Origin: Myxococcales bacterium
GTDB lineage: Bacteria > Myxococcota_A > Polyangia > Polyangiales > Polyangiaceae
Assembly (NCBI GenBank): GCA_016794345.1
Contig: JAEUKE010000115.1
Coordinates: 51,794 to 115,793, forward strand
Direction: 5' to 3'
Length of the DNA: 64,000 nucleotides
Made by a program: the position numbers and the translations under genes. Numbering within the stretch: position 1 is the first letter of the stretch; every line of letters begins with the position of its first letter. Below, piece by piece: positions 41,626 through 49,855 of the stretch. The notes beneath the pieces are model-generated. The model ran no database searches, had not been told where the DNA came from, and saw nothing but the letters and a program-made list of their open reading frames with translations.

Positions 41626-43277
41626 GGCCGCCGCGACTGCGCGGCCGCGCCCTCGTCGCTGCGCGGACCGCAGCCGAGACGCCGGCCACCGCGGCGTTGC
41701 TCGCCGGCGTCCTCAAGAAGAGCCTGGGTCTCGAGAAGCTCGGCGCGCTGTCGGCGGAGGTGCGCGGCGCGCTCCCGGTGGACATGTTGGTCCTTCGCGC
41801 GAAGCGCGAGCGCGCGCTCCCCGCGGACGATCTGCCCGTCGCGAAGCACAAGGTCTGGCCGCGCACGGCGGCCTCCCTCGCGGAGTCGCTCGCGTCGTCT
41901 TCTGTCCTCGCGGAGACGCTCGCGGCTCGCGCGCACCAGGCCGCGAAGACATTGGCTGACAATCGCGTCATGAATGTCCTGGTGTGTGACGACCCCGAGC
42001 GCACCCGCCGCGAAGCGGCCGAGTCGGCCGCGCGGTTCAAGAGCGGCAGGCCGATCGGACCGCTCGACGGCATTCCCTACCTCGTGAAAGACGAGCTCGA
42101 CGTGGCCGGGCTGCCCACGCGCTGCGGCTCGCTCTGCGAATCGACGGAGCCCCGACCGGCCGACGCGACCGTTGTCGCGCGGCTCCGGGCGGCGGGCGCC
42201 GTCTTCGTCGGCAAGACGGTGATGACCGAGTGGGGCATGTCCCCGCTGGGGCAGAACCCCCACTTCAAGATGCCGCACAACGCCCACCACGCCGAGCGCT
42301 TGCCGGGGGGCTCGTCGAGCGGGTCGGCGGTGGGCGTCGCCCTCGGCGTGACCCCGCTCGCCATCGGCACCGACGGCGGCGGGTCGGTGCGCATCCCCGC
42401 GTCGCTCAACGGGGTCTTTGGGATCAAGCCGACCTCGGGGCGCGTGAGCCGGGCGGGCGATCCGTCGGAGTCGACCGTCGTGCACGTGGGCCCCATCGCG
42501 GCTTCACCACACGACCTCGCGCTCTTCCTCGACGCGGTGGCGAGCGCACCGGACGCGCGCGATCCGCTGACCGCGCACGCCGAGCCCCCGCCTCCAGGTG
42601 GCTTCGGCTCGCGCCTCCGCGCGGGAGTGAAGAAGCTCCGAATCGGCGTGCCCGAGTCGGAGTGGGCGGACGCGGCGCCAGGCGTCGCGCATGCCGGACA
42701 GCAGGCGCTCGCGGCGCTCGAGAAGGAGGGCGCCGAGCTCGTCCCGGTCGCCATGCCGGTCGCGAAGGTCGCCGCCCCGATCGGCTATTTGACGATCGGC
42801 TGCGAGGCGCTCGCTTGCCATCGCGGGGACTGGGAGTCGCGCCGGCACCTCTTCGGCGACGACCTCCGCTTGTCGTTTGCGGTCCTCGACGGGATCTCCG
42901 CGTCGGACTTCCTCGACGCCCAGCGGCTGCGAGCGGCGCTTCGGCGCGAGGCGGCATCCGTGCTCTCCGGGGTCGATCTCATCGCGCTGCCCACGACCCA
43001 GACCGCGGCGCCCGAGCTCGCGGTGACGGACCGCGGGCAGGCGTTCGCGGACACGGCCGCCATCGACGCGATGTGCCGGTTCAGCTTCCTCGGAAACCTC
43101 ACGGGCCTGCCGGCCGGGACGGCGCCGGTCGGCCTGGACGACGGCCTCCCTGTCGGCCTGCAGCTCGTCGGTGACGCGTGGGACGAGGCGATCGTCCTGG
43201 GCGCGCTCGCGCACCTCGAGCGAATCGAGATCGCGCGTGTCGTCCGGCCCAAAGCGGCGCTCGATCTCCTGGGCTGA
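41622..43277 (+). CDS. Amidase-signature family hydrolase
   Basis: A 551-residue enzyme of the amidase signature family (GatA, FAAH, indole-acetamide hydrolase group). The Ser-cisSer-Lys triad can be placed by spacing: Lys156 in PYLVKDELD, Ser231 in LPGGSSSGSAVG and nucleophile Ser255 in GTDGGGSVRIPASLNGVFGIKPT; the 75 and 24-residue spacings equal those of FAAH. It would hydrolyse a carboxamide; the substrate is unknown. It has an N-terminal helical extension of about 100 residues. ATG 41622 overlaps the MYXO-CTERM gene stop, so the two are translationally coupled. No gatB/gatC neighbour is present, so a GatA role is unlikely. Confidence 0.85.
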   Translation: MRPPRLRGRALVAARTAAETPATAALLAGVLKKSLGLEKLGALSAEVRGALPVDMLVLRAKRERALPADDLPVAKHKVWPRTAASLAESLASSSVLAETLAARAHQAAKTLADNRVMNVLVCDDPERTRREAAESAARFKSGRPIGPLDGIPYLVKDELDVAGLPTRCGSLCESTEPRPADATVVARLRAAGAVFVGKTVMTEWGMSPLGQNPHFKMPHNAHHAERLPGGSSSGSAVGVALGVTPLAIGTDGGGSVRIPASLNGVFGIKPTSGRVSRAGDPSESTVVHVGPIAASPHDLALFLDAVASAPDARDPLTAHAEPPPPGGFGSRLRAGVKKLRIGVPESEWADAAPGVAHAGQQALAALEKEGAELVPVAMPVAKVAAPIGYLTIGCEALACHRGDWESRRHLFGDDLRLSFAVLDGISASDFLDAQRLRAALRREAASVLSGVDLIALPTTQTAAPELAVTDRGQAFADTAAIDAMCRFSFLGNLTGLPAGTAPVGLDDGLPVGLQLVGDAWDEAIVLGALAHLERIEIARVVRPKAALDLLG

Positions 43278-43289
43278 GCCACCTGTGGT

Positions 43290-43311
43290 CCGCGCGCGCC
43301 CGCGCGCGCGG
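43290..43311. terminator. CG-alternating hairpin between convergent genes
   Basis: ccgcgcgcg (43290-43298) pairs with cgcgcgcgg (43303-43311) around cccg between the amidase stop and the leftward pseudokinase stop. It is placed to act as a bidirectional terminator. The alternating CG tract is also of the type that can adopt Z-DNA. Confidence 0.45.
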
Positions 43312-44928
43312 TCAGCCGGACCTGCGACTCCACGTCGCGCGCCGGCCGGCCTTCTTCGACATCGATCCCGTTCTCGTCGCCTCGAGCAGCTCGGGATCGA
43401 CGATGATCTCGAGCGTGGGGCTCGGATCGAGATCGCTCGGGGCGGCCTCGACGACCGGCGTCGGCTCGACGACGATCTCGAGCGTCCCGCCCTTCTTTCG
43501 CTTCGCGGGCGCCGGCTCGTCGTTGGGCTCCATGACGAGCGTCCCGCCGCGACCGGCGCGCTTCGGCTCGCCGACCTGCACCTCCGACGTCTTGCGTCTT
43601 CGGCCGGCGGAGCTCGGGGGCTTGGGTGGGGCATCCATCTCGAGCGTTCCGTTGCGCCTCGGCGCGCGCTTGGCCTCGCCTGTCTGGGCGAGCACGAACG
43701 CGTCGCCGCTCGGCTTGAGGGGCAGCGCCCCGCCTAGCCGATCGGCGAGCCGCGACGTGAACCTCGTCACGCCGGCCGGCGTGCGCGACGCCACCTGATC
43801 GAGCGCGGCGACCTCGGTGAGGATCTTCAGCGTTGTCTCTCCAGGCTCGCGGCTCACGGGCAGCCCGCAGACTGCGCTCGCGCGGAACGCGTGCTCGTGG
43901 GAGCTCCGCACGACGAGGCTCACGGTCGTGACGACGGCGGCGAGGGAGCCTCGGTCGACGCGGCAGACGAGAGAGCCGTCGACGAGATCGTGCACCTTCG
44001 TGCCATGCGACTCGACGGCGTGCCGCCACGTGTCGTCGAGCCCCGCCGCTTGCGGAGTTCTGGCGCCGGGCGGTCTGAGCACGACCATCGCGAGCGCCTT
44101 GACCGCCTCGGGGAGGGCGGGGGACGGCGCGTTGAGCGTCGGCAGCCCGGCTCCTTCCTGCGCTCGGCGGAACGCCTCCTGGACCTGGCGAGCCTCGGGA
44201 CGCTCTGCCGGGGCGGCCGCGAGCATGCGGACGATCCAGCTCGCGAGCGCCGGATCGTCGGAGGGGATCGCCGGCCGCAGGCCTACCAGCGCCGCGAGGA
44301 GCTTGCCGAGCCGGCCTTCGGTCGGAGCCCAAACGGTCCCGTTTGCGAGCGTGGCGAGCGTCATGCCCAGCGCGTAGACGTCGGCGGCGGGCGTGGGCGA
44401 CTCGCCCGCGACGACCTCAGGCGCCAGGTAGGTCGACGCTGGTCCGACGATCCACGTCTCGGGCGGCTCGACGGGATCGAGTAGCCGCGGGGCTCCGTTG
44501 CGCATCTGGCAGAGCACGATCTGGCTCGGTCGGACGTGCCCGTGCACGAGACCGTTCTCGTGGATCACCGAGAGCGCTCCGGCCACGAGCCCGCCGAGCT
44601 CGAGGATGGCCTCGGGGAACATCGGACCCTCCACGCTTTCGGCGAGCGTCGGTCCCTGCTCCCACCCGAAAGCGAAGAAGGTGCTGTTCTTCCCGGCCGG
44701 TCCGGCGGCGAGGCACGGGACGAGCGCGTCGTCCTCCGTCTTTTCCCAGGTGGCCGCAGCGCCCGCGAGCGCCGTGGCCCAGGGCTCGCCGTTGCGAAGG
44801 ATCTTGAGGCGTACCTTCTTCCCCGCCATCAGGTGGCGGGCGAGGTACGTGTCGACGAGGCTCGAGCCGTCGAGGTGGCGCTCCACCTCGTAGTGTCCCC
44901 CGACCACGTCGCCGCGAACCAACCGCAC
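43312..44928 (-). CDS. Eukaryotic-type Ser/Thr pseudokinase
   Basis: A 538-residue protein with a protein-kinase fold in residues 10-260. The VAIK-like Lys42 (VRLKIL), the activation-segment end APE (169-171) and the F-helix Asp183 (DVYALG) are retained. The catalytic HRDLKPxN is HGHVRPSQ at 129-136, losing the catalytic Asp (His131), Lys (Arg133) and Asn (Gln136). DFG is DPV at 151-153. Phosphotransfer is therefore unlikely, and a scaffold or allosteric role is inferred. Residues 270-420 form a separate domain without a recognised motif. The C-terminal 120 residues are disordered, with repeated RNGTLEM-, RGGTLVM- and KGGTLEI-type Thr motifs that could be kinase targets or FHA ligands. GTG start at 44928; no transmembrane segment. 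Confidence 0.8.
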   Translation of the reverse strand: MRLVRGDVVGGHYEVERHLDGSSLVDTYLARHLMAGKKVRLKILRNGEPWATALAGAAATWEKTEDDALVPCLAAGPAGKNSTFFAFGWEQGPTLAESVEGPMFPEAILELGGLVAGALSVIHENGLVHGHVRPSQIVLCQMRNGAPRLLDPVEPPETWIVGPASTYLAPEVVAGESPTPAADVYALGMTLATLANGTVWAPTEGRLGKLLAALVGLRPAIPSDDPALASWIVRMLAAAPAERPEARQVQEAFRRAQEGAGLPTLNAPSPALPEAVKALAMVVLRPPGARTPQAAGLDDTWRHAVESHGTKVHDLVDGSLVCRVDRGSLAAVVTTVSLVVRSSHEHAFRASAVCGLPVSREPGETTLKILTEVAALDQVASRTPAGVTRFTSRLADRLGGALPLKPSGDAFVLAQTGEAKRAPRRNGTLEMDAPPKPPSSAGRRRKTSEVQVGEPKRAGRGGTLVMEPNDEPAPAKRKKGGTLEIVVEPTPVVEAAPSDLDPSPTLEIIVDPELLEATRTGSMSKKAGRRATWSRRSG

Positions 44929-45001
44929 GCCGGGATTATCGATGTCGGGGTCGGCCAGGACAAGGCCGACAAACGCGACCGCTCCGTCCTCTTTTCATCG
45001 C

Positions 45002-45634
45002 TCAGTCGAGCTGCAGATGGAAGTGGGGAGGCGTCGACTCGTTCAGCACGCTGACCCCACCCACGTCGCGGGTCGCCTCGAGGAACGCGCGACGTTCCGC
45101 AGCGTCCATCGAGGTCGAGCGAACGTCCGCGGCACCGGCGCGCAGGTGCGCGGAGACGTAGATGCCGCGCTTCATCTGCGCCCGGATTGCCTCGGCGAGG
45201 AGCGTGACGGTTCCGTCCTTGTCTTTCCCGTCGGCGCGCGCGCCGTCGTAGATGCGCTTCAGCTCGGCGATTGCGGTCTTGTCCTTGTACAGGCGAGAGA
45301 GGTCCTCGCCGCGCGCGAGCTTGGCGAAGATGAGCTCGGCTTGCCTTCCGGGCGCGCGCGTCCCGCTCGTCACCACGAAGGCCTTGCCTGTGCGCTTTCG
45401 ATAGAGCGCGCCGATGGCGGCGAGCTTCTCCTCGACCGCCTCGGAGAGCGTCACGTCGGGGAGCGTCTCGAACTTCGACTTGCGCTGAACCGGGGCGGAC
45501 TTCGCCTCCTCTTCGGCGTCACAGGGATCGAGGTGTCGCTGCGCCTCGAGCGGCTCTGCCGGCAGGAGCACGAGCGCAGACGAGAGGCCTGTCGCCGCGG
45601 AGGCGAGGATGAGACGAAGTGCTGTTCGGCGCAT
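45002..45634 (-). CDS. M15-like (D-Ala-D-Ala carboxypeptidase type) exported protein
   Basis: A 210-residue protein with signal peptide (RTALRLILASAATGLSSALVLLPAEPLEA). The M15 pattern is visible: SGTRAPGRQAE contains the conserved Arg93, SAHLRAGAADVR supplies zinc ligands His163 and Asp170 in the HxxxxxxD spacing, and PPHFHLQL supplies His204 and His206. This fits a periplasmic peptidoglycan carboxypeptidase or related hydrolase. There is a single N-terminal region with one Cys (LDPCDAEEE). It follows the DUF2914 lipoprotein gene with 2 bases between, so they form a pair, possibly in envelope maintenance. ATG 45634 is the first residue of the signal peptide. Confidence 0.75.
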   Translation of the reverse strand: MRRTALRLILASAATGLSSALVLLPAEPLEAQRHLDPCDAEEEAKSAPVQRKSKFETLPDVTLSEAVEEKLAAIGALYRKRTGKAFVVTSGTRAPGRQAELIFAKLARGEDLSRLYKDKTAIAELKRIYDGARADGKDKDGTVTLLAEAIRAQMKRGIYVSAHLRAGAADVRSTSMDAAERRAFLEATRDVGGVSVLNESTPPHFHLQLD

Positions 45635-45636
45635 GG

Positions 45637-46365
45637 CTACTCCGTCACCTCGAACGTGCGTCGGCCGATCTCGTCGCCCGCGGCGTCGGTGACCACGACG
45701 GTCCACGTCCCCACGGCCTTGACGCCGCGCCGCAGCGCCCAGGTGCGCCACCGGGACTTGTCGCCGACGTCGAGGGTCACCTTCGTGGACGAGCCCGACG
45801 GCGGGATGAAGCGGACCACGATCTTGGACTTCTGCTTGGTCTCGTTCGTGAGCTCGACGAACGCGTAGAGCTTGTCGAGCTCGGAGCTCGCGAAGGTCTC
45901 CTCGGGATCCACCGGCTCGCGGGCCTCGATGCTCTCCGCGAACTGGATCCTCTTGACCTTGAGCGGCGCCGGCTCGTCGGCGTCCTCGGGCGTCTCCTCC
46001 TTCGGCCCGGAAGACACCCGCTTGCGGCCGTGCTCGCGCTTCGTCGAGGCTCGCTTCTTGGGGCTCGGCTTCTCCGAGGCTACGTCCTTCTCGCCGTCGT
46101 CCGCGGCGTCGTCGCCGTCGTCCGCGGCCGCGTCTGCCTGGTCGGCCCTGCTGGGCACCTCGGCGGGCTGCGTCGCCGGCAGCTTCTTCGCCGGCGCGCC
46201 GGCCTGCTCGCCGGCGGCCGGCTTCATCAGCTCCGGGGGCTTCGCGAGCGCGTCCGGCGCGGGCTTGGCGCTGTCTTCGGTCTTGCTCCCGTCGCACCCC
46301 GCGAGTCCGAAGACCACCGCGAAGGCGGCGAGCGCGGCGGCTTGCGTCGTCCGTCGAGCTCCCAC
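45637..46365 (-). CDS. DUF2914-domain lipoprotein
   Basis: A 242-residue protein with lipobox VVFGLAGCDGS. Residues 25-125 are a low-complexity Ala/Pro/Asp/Lys region that should span the periplasm. The C-terminal 110 residues match DUF2914 (ELDKLYAFVELTNETKQKSKI, VDVGDKSRWRTWALRRGVKAVGTWTV-like pattern, VVVTDAAGDEIGRRTFEV). DUF2914 is a small beta-sandwich found at the end of many proteobacterial and myxobacterial envelope proteins; its ligand is unknown. It is the upstream partner of the M15-like peptidase. A 73-base gap separates it from the TrkA-type gene upstream. Confidence 0.75.
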   Translation of the reverse strand: MGARRTTQAAALAAFAVVFGLAGCDGSKTEDSAKPAPDALAKPPELMKPAAGEQAGAPAKKLPATQPAEVPSRADQADAAADDGDDAADDGEKDVASEKPSPKKRASTKREHGRKRVSSGPKEETPEDADEPAPLKVKRIQFAESIEAREPVDPEETFASSELDKLYAFVELTNETKQKSKIVVRFIPPSGSSTKVTLDVGDKSRWRTWALRRGVKAVGTWTVVVTDAAGDEIGRRTFEVTE

Positions 46366-46438
46366 GAACCAGGCTTTAGACCGCGACGCCTGTCGAGGAA
46401 AAGAAACGGGCGGGGTCCGGCGTCGCTTCGAGACGCAG

Positions 46439-47515
46439 TTATCGAAGCGCCGCGCGGAGCTTCTCGATGGCCTCGACCGCGGCGTCCAGCACGAGGAGGT
46501 CGCCAGGCCCGACCTCCGCCTCGGCGCGGGCGCGGACGGGCCGCTCGAGCCCCTTCGCTCGAATGCTCACGACGCGTGCGTCGACCGCGTCTTCCAGCTC
46601 GGCGACCGTGCGCCGCGCGAAGCGACCACCGATCTCGAGCTCGACCGCCATCCGGGCGTCTCCCACGGCGGTCGTGTAGACCGACCGCACGCCCCCCTGC
46701 GTGGCTTGCATCGCGATGAGCGGAGCGGCGAGGGCGCTCGTGGAGAACGTCTCGTCCAGATCGAGGGCGCCGCCGACCTTGTTCGCCAGGCGCTGGTCGA
46801 ACATCCGCATCACCACCCGGATCTCGGGGTTCATCCGCTTCGCGTCGAGGGCGACCTCGAGGTTCGCGAGGTCGTTGTCGGTCGCGCACACGAGGGCGCG
46901 CGCTCGTTCGACGCCGGCCTCGACGAGGAGCTCGTCCCGGCGCGCGTCGCCCACCAGAACGGGCACCTTCATCGCGCGCACCGAGTCCATGAAGCTCTCG
47001 GGCCGCTTCTCGATCGCCACGACCGGTTGCCCGAGCTGCAGCAGCGACTCGACGACGCGGTAGCCGACGTGACCCAGCCCGATCACGATGACGTGATCCA
47101 TCATCCGTTCGCTCATGACACGCACCCAGAGCTCACGCCTCGCCTCGGCGTCGAGCAGCTTCGAGCCTACCTTCACCACGCCCTCGGCGATGAGGAACAC
47201 GCCGACGATGGGCGTCACCCAGAAGACGAGCCGCGCGATCGGCGCGCTCGGAAGCGCCTCCGTCGGCTCGAAGAAGAGCTGTGTGTACATCCCGTAGAGC
47301 TCGTCTCCGAGGGCCCGAGCCTCCTCGCCGCAGCGCTCCATGTCCCACCTGACCAGGAGGGCCGCGCCGACCGTGTACACGACGACCACCGCGAGAGGCG
47401 GGATCATCGCCCGCACGAAATGGAGGACGAACGCGAGGCGCGCGAAAGGAACGTGGAGGTGCTGGGGGCGCGAGACAAACGGCGAGCTCGGGACGCGCTG
47501 CACGCTCCGCCTCAC
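46439..47515 (-). CDS. TrkA-N/RCK protein with two membrane helices but no potassium filter motif
   Basis: A 358-residue protein. Two hydrophobic segments (FVRAMIPPLAVVVVYTVGAALLV and IARLVFWVTPIVGVFLIAEGVV) flank a region in the place of a pore loop, as in two-helix potassium channels. The intervening MYTQLFFEPTEALPSAP has no TxGYG selectivity filter. Residues from about 140 form a TrkA-N Rossmann domain (DHVIVIGLGHVGYRVVESLLQLG, VPVLVGDARRDELLVEAG) and a TrkA-C domain (VRARAEAEVGPGDLLVLDA). It could be a nucleotide-gated channel of unusual selectivity, or a filter-less regulatory subunit. GTG 47515 directly abuts the glutaredoxin stop at 47516. Confidence 0.7.
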   Translation of the reverse strand: MRRSVQRVPSSPFVSRPQHLHVPFARLAFVLHFVRAMIPPLAVVVVYTVGAALLVRWDMERCGEEARALGDELYGMYTQLFFEPTEALPSAPIARLVFWVTPIVGVFLIAEGVVKVGSKLLDAEARRELWVRVMSERMMDHVIVIGLGHVGYRVVESLLQLGQPVVAIEKRPESFMDSVRAMKVPVLVGDARRDELLVEAGVERARALVCATDNDLANLEVALDAKRMNPEIRVVMRMFDQRLANKVGGALDLDETFSTSALAAPLIAMQATQGGVRSVYTTAVGDARMAVELEIGGRFARRTVAELEDAVDARVVSIRAKGLERPVRARAEAEVGPGDLLVLDAAVEAIEKLRAALR

Positions 47516-48064
47516 TCAGCGCCGCTCGCCCTCGGGGCCGTCCTCGGGCGGACGTTTGCCCACCTCGAGCCGGATCCGGCTCTTGTGCGCGCTCGCCTTC
47601 CGCTCTTCGGGGGGTAGCGTGCGAGCCTCGAGCTGACCGACGCGGTTGAGCTCGTCGACCGCGTTGAAGCCGCCGACGTAGTCGCCCCGGAGATACACCC
47701 AGGGCGTCTGGTATTGCTTCGTCTCCTTCACGAGCCGGCCTTCGAGCGACCGATTGTCCGTGTCGTCGATGTCGTAGAACTTCGCGGGGATGCCGAGCTC
47801 CTGGAAGACCTTCACGGCTCGGCCGCTCCACATGCAAGAGCGCCGCCCGTAGATCTGAACCGGGAGATCGGCACGACCGAGCGGAGGCTCGGCCTCGGGC
47901 GCGGGCTTGGCCGGCTCCTCAGCCGCCCGGAAGGGGTCGTGGACCGCAGGCGGCGTCGGGACGTCGTGGAGGCGACGGCGAGGCGTCTTGCGGAATCGAT
48001 CCATCGCCTTGTCGACCGTCGTCGCGAGGCGGTCGACCGCCTCAACCCAATCCACCTTCGGCAT
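47516..48064 (-). CDS. Monothiol glutaredoxin-like protein with N-terminal extension
   Basis: A 182-residue protein. Residues 1-66 are Arg/Pro/Glu-rich and unlike any domain I know. Residues 67-145 are a glutaredoxin fold with active site RRSCMWSGRA (Cys77, with Ser80 where a dithiol enzyme has its second Cys), the cis-Pro region YQTPWVYL and the glutathione-binding GGFNAVDELNRVGQL. The ending is a charged tail (ERKASAHKSRIRLEVGKR). Monothiol glutaredoxins deglutathionylate proteins or carry iron-sulfur clusters; CMWS differs from the CGFS class, so the latter is uncertain. The ATG at 48064 is divergent from the histidine phosphatase. Confidence 0.75.
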   Translation of the reverse strand: MPKVDWVEAVDRLATTVDKAMDRFRKTPRRRLHDVPTPPAVHDPFRAAEEPAKPAPEAEPPLGRADLPVQIYGRRSCMWSGRAVKVFQELGIPAKFYDIDDTDNRSLEGRLVKETKQYQTPWVYLRGDYVGGFNAVDELNRVGQLEARTLPPEERKASAHKSRIRLEVGKRPPEDGPEGERR

Positions 48065-48111
48065 GGTCGCGACGCTACCACGACCCGGCCGGCTTGCTAG
48101 ACTCGGCCATC

Positions 48112-48792
48112 TTGGAGCTGTTGTTCGTCCGGCATGGCCAACCGGCGTGGGCCGATGGGGGCAAGCCGCAAATGGATCCGGGGCTCACCCCGCTCGGCGT
48201 CGATCAGGCTGCGCGCGCCGCGGCGCGCCTCGCCGAGCGCGGCGCGCGCGAGGTCATCTCGTCCGACGCGCGCCGCGCGATCGAGACGGCGCGGCCGATC
48301 GCCGAGCGCCTTCGCTGCGAGCACCATGTCGTGCCCGAGCTCACCGAGCTGCGCCTCCCGAACTGGTCTCACCTGTCGCTCGAGGAGGTCGCGCGGGAGT
48401 TTCGCAAAGCACGCGAGCGTGAGCCGGCGGCCTGGTGGGAGGGGCTGCCCGGCGGCGAGAGCTTCCGCGTGTTCGCCACGCGGATCCAGCGCGCGCTGAA
48501 CGACGTGCTCGGCGCCCGAGGCGTCCGCCGCGTCGAAGGAGAGGAGGCCCCGATGTGGTCCTTCGAGCGGGACATCGGGCGCGTGGTGATCGTGGGCCAC
48601 GGCGGCACGAACTCCGTCGCGTCCGCGCTCCTTCTCGGCATCCCGCCGGTCCCCTGGGAGTGGGAGCGCACCCACCTGAATCATTGCGCGTTCCTTCGTC
48701 TAACCAGCGTGCCCCTCGGCCGCGGAAACATCTTCAGCCTTCGCGCCTCCAACGACTGCGAGCACCTGCCACGCGACCTCCGCACCGCCTAG
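48112..48792 (+). CDS. Histidine phosphatase (phosphoglycerate mutase-like) family protein
   Basis: A 226-residue member of the branch 1 histidine phosphatase superfamily. The N-terminal LLFVRHGQP carries the phospho-accepting His, ELTELRLPNW the acid residue, and IVGHGGTNS the second catalytic His. SSDARRAIETARPIAERL matches the second phosphate pocket. Whether it acts on sugar phosphates, proteins or nucleotides cannot be told. I chose TTG 48112 because it puts MELLFVRHG at the family start; TTG 48094 is an in-frame alternative. It heads a rightward series with the DUF3108 and PAAR-like genes. Confidence 0.8.
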   Translation: MELLFVRHGQPAWADGGKPQMDPGLTPLGVDQAARAAARLAERGAREVISSDARRAIETARPIAERLRCEHHVVPELTELRLPNWSHLSLEEVAREFRKAREREPAAWWEGLPGGESFRVFATRIQRALNDVLGARGVRRVEGEEAPMWSFERDIGRVVIVGHGGTNSVASALLLGIPPVPWEWERTHLNHCAFLRLTSVPLGRGNIFSLRASNDCEHLPRDLRTA

Positions 48793-48808
48793 CCGACCGA
48801 AAACGAAC

Positions 48809-49855
48809 ATGAGAAGTACCGTCGTTTTCCTGCTGCCATTCCTCACCGCGTGTCAGGTCCTGTTCCCCACGCCGATCGACCAACACGCCGACACGGGCCC
48901 GGCCACCAAGACGGTCCGCACGGTGGGGGCGACCTACCTCGAAGGCGAGGTGCTCGAGGCTCAGGTCTCGCTCGACGGGGTGGCTGCCGCCAGAGGGTCG
49001 CTCCGCGTCGGCAAGCGCTGCCTGGCCGACGGAAAGCCCGTGTTGCCGGTCGAGACCGAGAGCAAGAGCTCGGGCTTCTTGTCGTTCCTGGCGGACGCGT
49101 CCGCGGAGACCTGGGGGCTCATCGACCTCGACAACAACTCCCCGCTCGAGGGTCGATGGGACGTCACGAACGACGAGAAGCGCAGCTTCATCGAGATGGA
49201 CTACCGGTCGGGCGGCTACCGCGTGCACCAGATCCGCTACGAGCCGGAGAAAGATCCCAAACACACGAGGCGTCGGGTGGAGCTGCCGATCGAGCAGGTG
49301 CCGCACGACGCGCACACCTTCCTCGGCTACCTGCGGCGCTGGGAGCCGGAGGAGGGCGAGCGCGGCTACCTCTACGTGACGATGGGCCGCGGGCTCTACC
49401 GCGCCGACGTGGTCTTCGCGGGGCGCGACTCGATCATCACCGCGCAGGGCTCGCAGGAGGCGTTTCGCATCGACGGCGTCGCGGTCCGCATCTCCGACAA
49501 GACGCTCAAGCCCCTGGCGCGGGGCGAAAGGCCCTTTTCGCTCTGGGTCTCGACGGACGAGCGACGGACCCCGCTCCGCATCGTCATCGAAACCGACCTG
49601 ACGAAGATCTCGGTCGAGCTGGTCCGTTACGCGAGGGACCCGGTGCCGGCCGGCGACCTCCAGCCCTGCACGTCGCGGGTCGACCGCGCCGAGCTCGACA
49701 AGGCGAAGGGCAAGAAGAAGAAGTCCGACCCCAAGCAGCTCGCCGACAAAGACGAGCCCGACGAGGCGGAGCCGTCGATGACCCCCGCGCAGAAAGAAGC
49801 GCTGGAGAAGCTGCGGTCGCGTATCCTTCGCAAGAAGGACGATGCAGACCGTTGA
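48809..49855 (+). CDS. DUF3108-family lipoprotein
   Basis: A 348-residue exported protein with lipobox FLLPFLTACQVL. The central region (residues 40-270) has the beta-rich pattern of DUF3108 (GEVLEAQVSLDGVAAARGSLRV, KSSGFLSFLADASAETWGLID, RGLYRADVVFAGRDSIIT, PFSLWVSTDERRTPLRIVIETD). The end is Lys/Glu-rich (AKGKKKKSDPKQLADKDEPDE). DUF3108 proteins are periplasmic and of unknown role. The final bases overlap the PAAR-like gene by 14 bases, suggesting co-translation. Confidence 0.75.
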   Translation: MRSTVVFLLPFLTACQVLFPTPIDQHADTGPATKTVRTVGATYLEGEVLEAQVSLDGVAAARGSLRVGKRCLADGKPVLPVETESKSSGFLSFLADASAETWGLIDLDNNSPLEGRWDVTNDEKRSFIEMDYRSGGYRVHQIRYEPEKDPKHTRRRVELPIEQVPHDAHTFLGYLRRWEPEEGERGYLYVTMGRGLYRADVVFAGRDSIITAQGSQEAFRIDGVAVRISDKTLKPLARGERPFSLWVSTDERRTPLRIVIETDLTKISVELVRYARDPVPAGDLQPCTSRVDRAELDKAKGKKKKSDPKQLADKDEPDEAEPSMTPAQKEALEKLRSRILRKKDDADR

